Shown: piece by piece, positions 10,140 to 22,800 of the stretch
How positions within the stretch are numbered: position 1 is the stretch's first letter
Layout of the letters: each line of letters starts with the position of its first letter
Source of the DNA: Hsuehochloa calcarea
Taxonomy: Eukaryota; Streptophyta; Magnoliopsida; Poales; Poaceae
NCBI GenBank assembly: GCA_036346395.1
Contig: CM070596.1
Location: forward strand, 4,340,001-4,404,000
Direction of reading: 5' to 3'
Length of the DNA: 64,000 nucleotides
Program-made: the position numbers and the translations under genes
The notes under the pieces: generated by a model
Database searches by the model: none
What the model saw: the letters and a program-made list of their open reading frames with translations, nothing else
What the model was told of the DNA's origin: nothing

Positions 10140-12540
10140 GTCGGCTCATTAATGCTTACAGACAGGGTAAAAGGATGTCGGTTAAGTGATTATCGGATCA
10201 TTAAATGTTGAGTTATGTAAATCATGCATTATGAAGAATATTGTATTTAAATTATGAAGAATATTGTATTTAAATGGTACTTAACATTCATCTATAACTA
10301 GTTGGGTTTTCTTTCCAATTAATTGGCTACTTTACATATTTAGTTATAAAAAACTTATTTTATGGAGTGATAACTGTAACAAATATTAATATTGATAAAT
10401 AAAATTTAAATATGTGTAAAAATATTATTAAAATATTTAGTCATTCCATAATTTTTGTAGTATGCCGCATAGCATGCACGGTCACAATGGCGCAAACATG
10501 TAGAGCATCAGACACTTGATTTTTTTTCAGTTGAAAACTAAAGAAATTTCTAAAAACTAAATAAAATAAAGTATTGTCGTACCATTCACACAATGTCATG
10601 CGCATAGATAGAAAAAAAAGGTGTTCTACGAAATGTGAATGGAGAACATGTAATACAATTTGCATATAATTCCTTCAACTATTATTAAATTGCAACGAAA
10701 TCCAAACACAATTTAAACCTAGCTACAGCTAGCAAAGATATATACATAAATTTTAAAAAAACTTTGGGGATGCCCGTGCATATTGGGCATCCTAGCTAGC
10801 TCCGTCCCTGGGTGCAGGTGATGAGTTGGTGATCCGGTGTTGGTGTGGCCGCGGGAATCACATGTACGTTGGGGTATTTGTAAGTTAATTATTGTGTTAT
10901 AACTGATCGGGAATGTTAATGTCTTCATGAGTGGTATCAGATCTCATTGGAATGAGATTATTTTCCTGTATTCCTGTACGATGTGAACTATTTCTTATGA
11001 AATTCACGTGAAATTTATGAGAAATCCCAAAGTTCCAAATGTGCCATTATAGTTTTTCCGCTGACATGCCGTGGCTTAACCCCGCCGTCGCAACCGGGCA
11101 CAGCCTTGTCGGCTCCAACTCACTGTTGCGCCGCCTCACACTTCCCAACGGCGGCCACCTCCGTGAGTCCTTCGCCACCTTCACCGCCGGCGGTAGATAG
11201 TAGTCTTGGCAATCAAGAGTGATTCGATCTTCTAGCAATGCTCAACTAAGGATATTTAGATCTCTCTTGCGTAGGATTGTTTTGCCTATGCAATGCTATT
11301 GTTTTAGCTTTTCGTGTCCAGGATCACGATATTGGTATTGTATGTTCTTTTTTTCTAATTAACAATCAATCCAAAATTGTAATAGATTACTACAAAAAAA
11401 ATAGTAATCTGGCTCTAATTTTATTGCGCAACAAAATATCTAGCTCTTCTAATTCGTGGGATGTTTCTATAATACTCAATTATGCACTGCATTCTTAACT
11501 ATAAAGACCGATGACATGCTCCTTGGCTAGTCTACATAAAAAATTACATGTCCATCACTATTTTCCACACTCGCAGAAATTAGATTAATCTTTAAGCAAT
11601 CAGATTTATCTTGATAGGCGAGTTTTGCTTGCACTTTCTTAATCATAGAAAAACTATCCTCATTCTACACGAAAACAGATCATACTAAATTACTAAGTGA
11701 AATTGACAACACATACTAAGGAAAGACAATGCATACTAATGAAGGAAAATTCCAAAATAATGTATCTTATTTAAGAGAAATTGTTTTTGGAAATACAAAA
11801 ATCACTTGTACATAAAAATTGGTCCATAAAATAAGTTGTTTTCACAACTAATTCTGTAAAGTAGCCAATTAATTGGAAAGAAAGCACAACTTATTATGTA
11901 TGAACGTTAAATACCATGCCAATACAATATTCATTATAATGCATGGTTTACACGGCTCTAACATTCGATCAGCCAATAATCACTTAACTGACGTCCTTTT
12001 ACCCCATCTTTAAGCATCAATGTACACCAACACAAATTAATGATAACGATAACAAATAGTGTTTTATTAGTATGATGCATGGCCATTCAATAATGTTTTA
12101 TTCGAAAATAATGTACACCAACACAAATTAATGATAACGATAACAAAATACATCAAAAATTAATGATAATTGATAAATAAATTTTAAATATGTGTGAAAA
12201 TATTATTAAAATGTATAGCCATTCAATAATGTTTTATTAGTATGACGCATGGCCCACATGGTCGCAACGCCGCAAACATCTAGAGCACTAGACACTTGAT
12301 TTTTTCAGTTAGAAACTAAAAAATTTCTAGGAGCTCAATAAAATAAAGTACTTTCGTACCATTCACACATTGCACATAATTGGATAAGAAAAAGGCGTTC
12401 TAAAAATAAGAATGAAGGATATGGAATACAATTTGCATATAATTCTATCAAGTATTATCAAATTGCAATGAAATCCAAAGTCAATTTAAACCTATAGTAA
12501 GGGTATATACATAAATTTTAAAAACTTTGGAGGTGCCTGT
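10140..12540. repeat. AT-rich complex of inverted and direct repeats (hAT-like ends)
   Basis: Two repeat modules recur. Module A (about 10140-10380) reappears inverted at about 11815-12025, sharing the blocks CCAATTAATTGG and AATATTG. Module B (about 10380-10790) reappears in direct orientation at about 12150-12535, sharing CATATAATTC, GACACTTGATTTTTT and ATATACATAAATTTTAAA. Module B at the left ends in CTAGCTCCGTCCCTGG near 10810, like the CAGGGACGGAG termini of grass hAT elements. Smaller duplications occur at 10222-10273 (about 24 bp twice) and 12022-12150 (about 90 bp twice). No transposase is present, so these are non-autonomous copies. A GC-rich ORF-like island (11040-11200) sits in the spacer and may be a captured fragment. 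Confidence 0.55.
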
Positions 12541-14770
12541 CAACGATTGAGTCGCCGATCTTACGAAATAAAACAGAGAAAAATGACAAAGAGTTCTTGA
12601 GAGATGATATGATGGCTCTTTATTGCTATGAACTTGCCCTAGACAAGGCAGTGGACTAATCCTAATTACACTGAGTGTAATGCTTGCTATGCTATTGAAT
12701 CAGACTTGAAACATGAATCTAATGCTGATTACTATGCTCCAATCTCCCCCCTCGTTCCTCCGTACTCCATCCTTAAATAATCATTGAAGGGGTGGCAGTT
12801 ACTCCTAGAGAAGACGCGTGTTGAAAATATCACGACTGGTCAGAGCGAGGCAATGGTTGATGAAGCATCGACCATCCGGCGGTTGATGTCTGTGAGACAC
12901 TAAACCGCACGGTAGTTTGCTGCTAATGTCTTAGGATTACGAAGCGTCGTGTGGTATGGAGCCAATATGACATGTGCTCCATTCATCACACAGAAAAAGA
13001 TATGCTTAGAGCTGAATCTAGATGTCAGTTCTTCGCTTGTATGAGCAGTTATCTGGTCGGGGACTAGGTACATGACCTCGTCCGACCAGGGTACCTATAA
13101 GTAAACTATGGAACCCTTACGACCACAGAGGTCGTTAGCTTCAGGGGTTACGACTCCTACAACCGTGGGGGTCGTTGGCCTTAAGGTTTACAACACTTAC
13201 GACCACAGGAGTTGTCAGTCTTAGGGTTTATGACCATGAAGATATATGGTCTTTTAATTATGCATTTAAAGTAATACATAGATATTTTAATCCTCGTCAG
13301 TTAGCCCCCGAACTTTAAATGAATTGGGTGTGAATACTTTTTCCCGATGAAGTCGTATCGGACAGACCCTCATTTAATGCCATGGCATTCGAGGTGGTTT
13401 GTATTCATTTTAAAGTTGAGAAACTGCCTTGAGAACTGAAGAGTCTTTTATGTCCGTTGGACTTTTGGGTAATTCCCTAGTGCAGTTAAGGAATTACGGC
13501 TATAAAAGCCCCTCGGCGTAAGGATTTAGGGTTTTTACACCTTATGCTTTCCATTTTAATTTTCTCAGAGAAGGAACTCTTCCGACCTCTTTTGCCTTAA
13601 ACCTTCCACGACCTCCTTTCTTTCTCTGATCTAATACCTAACCATGTCGGATTGGATTATTAACTGATCGGTTTCTATTCTGAGCAGAAAGAAGCTTGAA
13701 GCCTCGGAGAAGATTGGGATGCTTCCAGACAAGAATATGATTTCTTAGAGATCGGTGGTCGGAGAGCACTCTCCAAGCAGCGAAGATGGGGAAATCCCTG
13801 TTTTCCTCGTATATATCGAATGTGGATTTAGGCTCCCGGTTCATTCATTCCTTCCCATGATGTTGGATCATTATGTAATTGACTTTGGTGAACCTTTCTT
13901 CCCATGTGATTGCTAACCTCAGCCTCTTCGTCTACCTCTGTGAAGCGTACTTAGAAATTCCCGCAGACCCAGAGCTCTTCAAGTACTTCTACAGGATGGC
14001 GAAGTCAGGGAAGACGATGGGGACGCCCAGGGAATGCACCTTGTGCCTCCACGAAGGAAAAGCTGATGAGTACATCCGTATATACTCAAAATCTTCATGG
14101 TCATCATGGAAGAACAGCTGATTCTACATGACAGTTACTCAAAAAGACAGTATCTACTATACTGGTAAGAAGGCGGTCGAGAACCCGAAATGACGCTCCT
14201 CCGTGAAGAAGGAGGGAAAGGTGGGGAGATGGGTTGAAGTCATCCAACACCTTAGTATCATGGGGTTTAACCTCCTAGTACGTAGTAAGAGATTTCTCTA
14301 TGCGCCGGATTAGCCCCCTGAAATCCCGAGCACATCCAATGTTATGGTACTTTGGTCATGATGACACGACCAAAGATTCCAAGGAGGGTAAGTCCTAAAA
14401 GATTTTGGCCGATTTATTTATCTTGACTGATTACTTTTGTAACCCTAAAATCTCTCGTTCATTCTTGCAACCCTTTCTCCTGATGAGGTTAGAACCCATA
14501 TCAGAATGATCTGCGCTGGGGAGCCCGATGAGAAGGCTGATTTCCCCTGGATTTTGGCGATTGTTTCTACAACAGAGAGAGAGCCGAGAGGCTTAAGGTA
14601 AAAATATCAACTGTCTTTCACCATTTATGTGTTTTCTGATCGGTTTACCGTAAATCCTCTTTGTTGTGTAGTCGGTCGGATTGAAGATCAATGAGGTCAC
14701 TGAGAGTTGTGAGCCGATTGATACTCCGACTGCTCCTACGACCACCCGAGAAGGTGATCTTAAAGAGGTA
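12541..14770 (+). mobile_element. Gypsy-type retrotransposon relic (PF04195-like domain)
   Basis: The left part (about 12540-13620) behaves like an LTR: it contains a TATA-type promoter GGCTATAAAAGCCCCTCGG at about 13498 followed by a leader. Downstream, the plus-strand frame at 13879-14121 reads NLSLFVYLCEAYLEIPADPE then LFKYFYRMAKSGKTMGTP and DEYIRIYSKSSWSSWKN, the conserved region of the plant 'putative gypsy-type transposon' domain. Frameshifts and stops separate it from upstream coding traces. I saw no reverse transcriptase or integrase, so this is a non-autonomous or deleted copy; the second LTR was not found. Confidence 0.6.
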
Positions 14771-15770
14771 GGTAACTGAACAGAAATGTATATTCTATGA
14801 TACATATAATACTAATACTTTGGGGTTTCTGAAAAAATGTCATCCAAAACGAAAAATCGAAATCACATGTACATGTACCATCCTCACCATCCATTCTCTT
14901 CGAGATCCATGCGTAAGTACGATAAAAAAGCCTGTGTATTTGATGAGGGAAATACACTGCCATTATCCTTCTTCGGTGCCCCATCTTCTCCTTCTTCATC
15001 GCCCCATCTGAGCACAACGTTGTCGGAGTGGAAGAAATCGAGGAAGCTGTCGTCATTGAGGAAACCGGGGAAGCCCAAGGAAGCTGCGATGTGGAGGAAA
15101 CTGATGATGCCCACTGTTGTAGTGTAGTGGACGAACCGATGAAGCCCACCGTCATGGAAGAAACCAAGGAAGCGACGATCTTACCCCATAGGGAATGGTG
15201 TGGTCCTCGCTAGCGCGCATCTGGCAGCCATGGCCCTCGCCGGCACGACATGATGATAAGCAGAGGGGGGGTGTTTGAGACAAAGAGAGGTCGCCAAGCT
15301 GGTAGAGAGAGAGAGAGACGACGGGGGAGGCTCACCACCGGGGCTGGAGAAGAAGAGGGGGCAGAGAGGATCTGGACTAGGGAGGAGAAGAGGAAGAAGG
15401 GTGACGAAGTGAGGGAGGTGAGGGCGCAGGGAAAATGTCCATAGTGCTATTGAGGCCAACTTTGTCTGCTCTTTAGTTCTATCCGAGCAGGTGGAAGAAG
15501 AAAAATGGTATGTTCGCAAAGAAAAATTGTAAAAAACCGTCGCGTGTTTTTTTTAGAGAAAAGAGTCGATTTCCGACCTTACAATTTTGCTTGGAGTTTC
15601 GTGCTTCGACTGGCAACATCGTCTTCTCCGGAGATTTGCTAAATAACACTCGATTGTTTTCTTTTGTCAAAATAGTCGAATTTTCATCCGTTCGACATGC
15701 TTTGAGATTTGCACTTCTTCTCATACGATGAATATGATCTAAAAAGAGTTTGAGATATCATATTGATGTT
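14771..15770. other. Region without supported gene
   Basis: GC-richer DNA (15000-15440) with a GA-rich minisatellite-like tract around 15300-15380, and no domain on either strand. The ORFs are short and overlap one another. Confidence 0.3.
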
Positions 15771-16370
15771 AGGTACCGCTAACTACTAGTGATCGGAAAA
15801 GAGTTTCCGAGTCATAACCGATTACACATGAACCTGTGGGGTCGCACACTTAAAGGGTAAGGATCTATTTTGGATGGTGATCCGAATTCGTATAGGCCAC
15901 GAGTTCCTAATGGGCCTCCTGGTTGAGACCCATTATGGACGCCTATATGTTGAGGGGCGGTGGCATGGGGTGGGGGTGCGAGAGGATGATCTTTGGAAGA
16001 ACTCCCGAAACCCTAATAGCCGCGCCTTCTCAACCACGCTGCCGGTGCTAGCACTCCAGCGCGTGGTGATCCTGTCCCGTACGTGTGGATACCTCGGAGG
16101 TGTTGTTGCGAAGCATCAGCACTGGGACGATCCGCAACTCGTGACGCTCACCGGAGTAGGAGGAGAAGTAACGTAACGAGTGTGACCACTCGGAGGAGCA
16201 GACACGTGACGAGTACGACTACTCGAAGGAGGAGGCACGTCGTGAGTACGACTACGACTGCATCAACTCGCTACAACGACTCTACTTCCGCTGCGAGTCG
16301 GCGCGTCTAGCGATAATCTCACGATCTATTACTTGCGGTGGTTCCTTGGTTGCGCGGTAAATTTTTGTTT
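15771..16370 (+). mobile_element. Probable retrotransposon LTR or leader segment
   Basis: The sequence from TGTTAGGTACCG onward includes GAACCTGTGGGGTCGCACAC and GAGACCCATTATGGACGCC, followed by an ACTCC/CGGAGG-rich leader with repeated ACGACTACTCG-type words. I recognise this arrangement from grass LTR elements, but cannot place both ends or a primer-binding site, so the family is not assigned. Confidence 0.35.
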
Positions 16371-17094
16371 GTGCTATCGTAGTCTTGCCGCGTTACCCTC
16401 CAGGGACTTAGCCAAATTTCCTATCTGAAAATCTGAGACCTCTTTGAAAATTTTAAACGAATAGAACTTTTGACTCGAAGCTCCAAAAATTATGAGACAA
16501 AGTGTAGGAGAATCCCCTTTCTTGCTTACACCCTCTATTTTTTGCCCAGCTCCAAATTCAAATACACTTAATAGTCGATCAAACAGCCGCCCATGGCTGG
16601 TCTGACCGCCAGCCTCTAGGCCCAAGGCCTAGCTGGTCTGATTGCCAGAGGTGGGTCTGATTGCTAGAGGTGGATCGGCCCGATCGCCGCCCGCTGGCCC
16701 GACCTGGCCAATGACTGACAAAGACTTGAACTTTGCCGAAAACGCGTGATTCGACAAACCTTAAACGCAATTGCCAATTGTAACATCATTCTAAGATCAT
16801 GAGTGTATCCCCTTGATATCCGTAAAAAGGAAATTTTAATTAATTACCTTAATTTTCTGGATTTTAAAAATGTTTTTTGTATTTTAGAAATTTAAAATAA
16901 TATATGTGCAAAAATAAAGACCAACTTTAACTTGGAATTAATTTATTAAGTTCAAAATAATTCAAGGAATTTTTTGAATTTTTCTAGATTTTTTCACTAT
17001 ATTTTTTATTTTCTAAAAGACAATTTGATTTGTTGCATTGTCTGAAATTCAAAATCAATTAAAATCTCTTTTCTCTTTTGGGCTGAAATCCTCT

Positions 17095-17318
17095 TTTGGG
17101 CCGAAATCTGGATATTTGGACTTCGTCTTATCCCGATAATATGTATTCGTATCTGTATCCGCCGGATAGCATACCAACCGTATTTTTTACCGTTTCTGAC
17201 AAAAAATCCGAATTCATTTCCGATCCGAAAATTATCCGAGAAAAATCCGATCCGAGATAATCTGAATTCGTTTCCTTCCGGATCGATCGAAAACTATCCG
17301 ATCTGTTTTTACCCCTAG
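17095..17318 (-). mobile_element. hAT element terminus with subterminal TATCCGA repeats
   Basis: Read on the minus strand, the segment begins TAGGGGTAAAAACAGATCGG and carries many copies of TCGGAT/ATCCGA words over about 220 bp. The TAGGGGT end and subterminal motif clusters are typical of hAT elements. The other terminus was not identified, so the element may be truncated or its left end lies in the unassigned AT-rich DNA from 16370. Confidence 0.5.
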
Positions 17319-17424
17319 TAGCTGCGGCGACGATCGTGGTTGAGGAAGACGAGGTTAACAGCGAGCTCCTGTGAGTAGAAGGAGAAATTGAGTGAGGGGA
17401 AGGCTAGAGGGAAGCACTAAGGTG

Positions 17425-18060
17425 AGTTCAATGGCCTTGATGGTGGCGATGGTGGCATGAATGGCTTGATGACCTTACTCGTGAGGTCATTGAACTTGAC
17501 AGGGCCGGAGGCGCCGTTGAGGCCGGCCTCAACAGCATCGAACATGGCGGTGAGGGCGATGTGGAAGGCCGATATGACGTGGTATATCCGTGTGGCAACA
17601 AGGCAGAGTCGAGGAAGGTGAGTGGCCCTCCTGCTCCCCCTTTCATCTCCCTGCTGCTGCCACTGCTTGAGTGCGGCGTGGCGGTGTCAAGGAAGGCAAG
17701 CAGGCGGTGGCCACCGAAGAATGCGGAGTCGTCGAGGAGGACATGGAAGTTGTGCGTGTCGAGGACAACGACGATGCGGGAGTCGCTAGAGAGGAAGATG
17801 GAGCTCGAGGCACACGACGAGTCATTGGCATTGGAGAGTCGCTGGAGAGGAAGACAAACGAAGGAGGAAGCGTCCTCCGCGTCCAGGTCCCGCAGCGTGG
17901 TCGTACCCCACCGCGATGCTCAACGGTGTGAGCCCACGCCAGTGCGCTCGGGCGGCCCACGTCCGCCACGGCCTCGGTGAGCACACACACGCACTCCTCG
18001 GAGCCTAGCTCTGTAGCGAAGTACATCATCGTGCGCCCCTGTGGTGCCCGAGCTAGGAGG
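17425..18060 (-). pseudogene. Ankyrin-repeat gene fragment, frameshifted
   Basis: Minus-strand translation gives TELGSEECVCVLTEAVADVG, then in another frame GLTPLSIAVGYDHAA: two successive ankyrin-type repeats separated by a frameshift near 17940. Further along, about 17430-17640, one frame reads AFHIALTAMFDAVEAGLNG, which I cannot assign. The GC-rich composition contrasts with the AT-rich flanks, as expected for a captured or truncated gene piece. No start, splice structure or C-terminal domain is evident. Confidence 0.5.
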
Positions 18061-18777
18061 GCGAGGAAGGGAAAGCAGGATCGACAGTGTTGGATGGGGG
18101 TGGTGGAGGACCGGAAGAGGAGCAGGCGGACGGGGAGAGGAAGCCTTTTTGCCGACCATGATAGGCAAGAGAGAAGATAAGGGGGAGAGGGGATGAAGAA
18201 GAGGAAGAAAAGGAGATGCTTAGGTGGATGGCCAGTCGGTCCCACCATTTTCCTGATTTGTTTGCCACTTTGGTAAAAATTCACCTATTTTGATGCCACC
18301 TAGGACAAAACTACTCATAATATCTGTCTAGGGACGTTATTTGTATAGTTTTGATAGTTGGAGGATACGTTTCAGTTGGTATTGAAGATTAGGGATGAAT
18401 ATTAAACTTAGTGAAGAGTTGAGGGAAGTAATATATACTTAGTGCTAGAAAGTTTGACAGCAAGTGTTAATCGAAAACGAAGGGAGGGAGTTGGATTAAG
18501 TACATTATTCGTCCCTTAACTCTTGCCCTAGTTTAAAGTTAGTTCTTGAAGTTCAATACCGAATACAACACATACTCGAAGTTTCTAAACTGTGCAAAAA
18601 CCGTCATTTGATCCTTTTGAGGTCGGTTTTGTGCCACGTGGTTCCAACGTGGACGCTGACTGGGAAACCGTCCCTACTTAGCCTTTGAAGAACGCACCGC
18701 CGGTCGTCGTACTCTCTCTATCTCGCTTTTAGGGGATTAGGGTTTTTTTAGTGTTCCCCGATGAGTGGAGGGGCGCC

Positions 18778-19346
18778 ATGGAAAGCTCTAGTAGCTCGAG
18801 GATGCCGGCGACCAAAGGAAGCTCGAGGTCGGTGGCATGGAGTGTACTCTCCATCGGCGTGGTCCATGGTCCCTCCACATCGCCTATCCCATATAGCGAG
18901 CGGCCGCTGGAGTACGCTCCAACTATCCTTTGCCACTGCGGGAATAAGGTGGGTAGGTGGATTTCATGGAGTGACACCAACCCAGGACGTAGGTACTCGA
19001 CATGCATGTGAGCGCGGGTTAGTCTTCTTCGCGAATTGGTTGATTTTTTAAGGGTTTTCTGATTTGTGATTGGTATTTGAAGGTTGGAGGCTGCAAGTTT
19101 TGGGCATGGTCTGACGATGAGACAACCCCATTCTTGAGGCAGGTGCTACTAAACTTGTGCGATGTTGTTAGGGCTTTGAGGAAGGAGAAAAGTGAGCTCA
19201 GTGGAGGCATTTCCGATGCAATACAAGAGTTGAGCGAGGTTAAGTCTAGGCATGGAGAGTGTGTTTTAGCACTAACCGCCAAATTGAGGAAACATGAAAC
19301 TTCACTAGTTGGACTCGGTGCTAGGGTAGCAAAGCTAGAGAAATAG
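18778..19346 (+). CDS. MULE-borne GRF zinc-finger and coiled-coil accessory protein
   Basis: Exon 1 (18778-19007) starts MESSSSSRMPATKGSSRSVA and reaches ILCHCGNKVGRWISWSDTNP then GRRYSTC; exon 2 (19083-19346) continues GGCKFWAWSDDE and ends in a heptad-rich helix (LRKEKSELSGGISDAIQELS ... LVGLGARVAKLEK, stop). CxC, a third Cys and GCxFWxW are the GRF zinc-finger pattern, a predicted nucleic-acid-binding module. With the visible GT donor (19008) and AG acceptor (19082) the exons join one base out of frame, so either the splice differs or this copy is frameshifted. No membrane segment follows the coiled coil. The gene lies inside the MULE TIRs, facing the transposase. Function unknown; a role in transposition is inference from location. 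Confidence 0.65.
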
Positions 19347-19839
19347 AGAAGAATTATATTGTTCTTGTTTAGTGTTTTTCCTGTAATGTTAGTTAGTACT
19401 AGGATCCCCAGTACTATGTGTGTGGCATGAAACTGAAATAGCTCAGTCATGTAATCTCCTGCATGATGTATCAATGCATGAATATTGGTATGGCAAAAGT
19501 TTGGTAATACTTGAATGTTTCCCTGTTTTCCATTGCCTGTCAGTTTGGCACAATGTTTCCCTGCATTTTCCATTTTCTGTAATGTGGTATGTGTATGCGA
19601 CCAGAGTATGTACATTTAAGCATCCACAACCAGCACTGTCCAAGAAGATCTAAGAATACTTGACAAGCACAACACAAAGTAGTTCACAACACATTGGATT
19701 GCATAAGTTTGGGAATGACGTAACATGAACCAGAAGTTTTGGAAAACATTCAACATTACAAGTCTGGCAAATACATGACAACACATGAAAAAGCACCAAG
19801 TCTGGAAATGATATTTCTGGCTATAACATGGCTATGCCA

Positions 19840-22800
19840 TCACTGATTAGTTGGTATATGCAGAAGCTTTGCAAGCTTTGAACTACAACTTTTCTTCATC
19901 TTGCTTGGAGTTAGCTTCTTCCTTTGGCAGGGAGGTGCTTGGGCTTTGGCTTCACCAGAAGCATAACTAGAAGTCACTTGAATGTTAACATATGACTTTG
20001 CCCTTGCACATGGCACAATTGCCTCCAAGTTCATAGAAGCAGAACCACCATGAGTTATATTGACTTTGGCAGAAGCAGATGTTCTGATGAGCATTTGATT
20101 TGGCATGCCAGGCTGTAGGTACAAATATATTCAGCTAGAGGTTAGTAGTTTGCCAAATGCAAGTAATTGGAAATCAAGCTATGTAATTATGTACAGATGA
20201 ACCCACATTCTGAATAGTTGTCCCTGTCCTCTCTGAGTACAAGATTCCTACCCCAGTGTAGCTCCTTTTGGTCTGAGCAGGTGGGTAGCTAGTCTTTCTC
20301 TTTCTGTCTGTTTTTGCACAGCTCTGTTGTGAACCAGGAATAACATCCTACAATGTCATATGTATATAAACTCTGTCATGTGCATAAACTATGTAATAAA
20401 TAATAGGATATACTAATGGTAGTGCATATTACCAGGGGAATAGGACCAGCTGATGCAGAATTCCCAACACTTGGAACATGAGATTGTTGACCCTGGCTGG
20501 TCCCTGATGTTTGCTGTGATTTCCCATTTCTCCTCTCATAGCTAGACCTGTTGTGTCCAATCCCCTTGCAGAGCCTGCACCTAATAATTGTGCCTACCTT
20601 AGACATTCTTGTTCCTTTAGGCTTCTCATTTTGCTCTCTCTTCTTATTTTTCTTTGACCTGCCAGGCATTTTCTGAAACTTTGGTGCCCTTGGTCTTGGC
20701 CTCTCAGATGTGGGCCAACAACTCATGCCCTCAACAGACTGCAAGTAGTGCTCATAAGTCTTGTTGTACCCTTCAATGGAGTAGCATGGTGCTACGTAGT
20801 CATCAAGTGAAGTGCTCCTCCAATAGATACAACAAATAGCATGTGGGCAAGGAAAACTAAACAATTGCCAATACCTGTATGAACAAGTCCTGTTGTCCAA
20901 GTCAATTGTCCACCTATGATCTCTATGTGTGACCTCAAAACCATCCTTTCCATTGTACACTGCATGACAGAAGACTGATTCATTGATGTAGTCCTTTAGC
21001 TTCTTGAAAATATTAGGGCATATTGTACCAGTCCACTTCTCTGCCTTCCTTTTGTTGGTATGGATTTTAACCATCACTTTCCTCCTGATCCACTCAAGCA
21101 TGCTGATGATTGGGAGGAACCTGGACTCAACTATGGCATGATTGAATGATTCACACATGTTGTTGTCCACAGAATCACAGTATGATCCCAACTTGAACCA
21201 TGCCCTACTCCAATGTTTTGGATTTGTCCTCATGATTGCATTAGCACCTTCAGGGGTATCCTTTGCAAGATTTGCCCAATGGTGGTTGAATAGATTTACA
21301 CATGGAGCTTTGGCACCCAACCAGAATTTCTTCTACCAAGCTTTGTCCTTGTAAGACTTCCTGAAGTTGGTATAGATGTGTCTTGCACACATCCTATGCT
21401 CAGCTTTGGGTACCCAATACTCCACAACATTTAGTAGACACTGCAACAAACAAATTGTTAAGTACTGCTTATGTCATCTGAGATAAATGGTTAAGTACTG
21501 GTTTAGCAATGTCACTTACTTTTTGTTGATCTGAGATGATAACCCATCCATCTCCATCTCCAATTTCTATGTCTCTGAAGAAAATCCCACAAAACTAGTC
21601 CCATGCTTCATTAGTCTCGTTCTCAACTACAGCCCAAGCTATGGGGTACATCTGATTGTTTGCATCTCTACCTATTGCACAAACTAGCTCACCATTGGTT
21701 GGACCTTTGAAGAAACAACCATCCAAACAAATCACTTTCCTACATCCAGCAAGGAAACCTCTTCTGCAAGCATCCAAACATATGCACATCCTTTGAAATA
21801 CAGCTTCTGTGGCATCTGGATGAAGCTTAACCACCACTGTGCTGCTTGGATTGCTCCTAAGAAGCTCCATTTGTAGTCAAATACCCTGCCATAGTCTCCC
21901 TTCTTGGAGTCTAACATCTTCTACAAAACTAGAGACTTAGCTCTTTTGCACTTAGCAATGCTCACATCAGCATGCATTTGTTCCTGAACTGTTTGCTTCA
22001 TGTGCTGAAGCTTCCAGGTTGGGTTTTCCATGATGGTACTTTCAAACTTCTCAGATATTCTTCTGGAAGTAACAAGCTTGTTGTCCCATCTTGGTAGGCA
22101 TGTGTGCCCATCCTTGAAACTACTCATTTGCCAGCCCTATGTCCTGCTATTATTTGACAACAGGATGAACCAAGGACACTTTGGCCACTGGCATTTAGCC
22201 CTAACCCTTAAGTTGTAATTATTAGGAAATGTAATAAAATGCCTCCTAACAAATCCATACCGCCTAACTGCTTTAATAAAAAGGTCCTTGCAGCTAAAGG
22301 TCATGCCCAAACTAAAGGTAGGGAGACTGGGTTTTGGGTCATATCTGGGGTACTTTGGTTTCTTCCTCAGTAGCTCACCATCACTGTCTCCTTCCTCCTA
22401 GCTATCCTCTTCATCACTCTCAGAAAAAAGTGTCATTACCCTCTTGTACTTTTTCCAAATTATGTACTTTAGAATCATCTAAGGCTATTAATTCCCCAAC
22501 CTGGACAAGGGAGTCTCCTGATTTCAACTTGTTGTTGAAATATTTATATCTCTTCTGGTTCTCAGTAGCTTCCTCATCATCCTCTGATGTCTCAGCATCT
22601 CTAGGTAGATAATCACTGCCAGAATTTGAGTGATCCTAAATTCCACCCTCTGGGGTTGCTTCATCTATGCCAACCTTTTCCTTCTCCTTCCTATTAGGCA
22701 TCACACTGTAGAACTTTTTCTTGCATGCAATATCTTTTGCAGTATGAGCTGCTGACATTGGTATGACCTCCACCTCCTTGCTAACATTGTCTGACACAAT

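Noticed and set aside
14760..15519. Cluster of overlapping ORFs as a gene
   Set aside because: Frames on both strands overlap, purine-rich tract inflates openness, no domain or splice logic.
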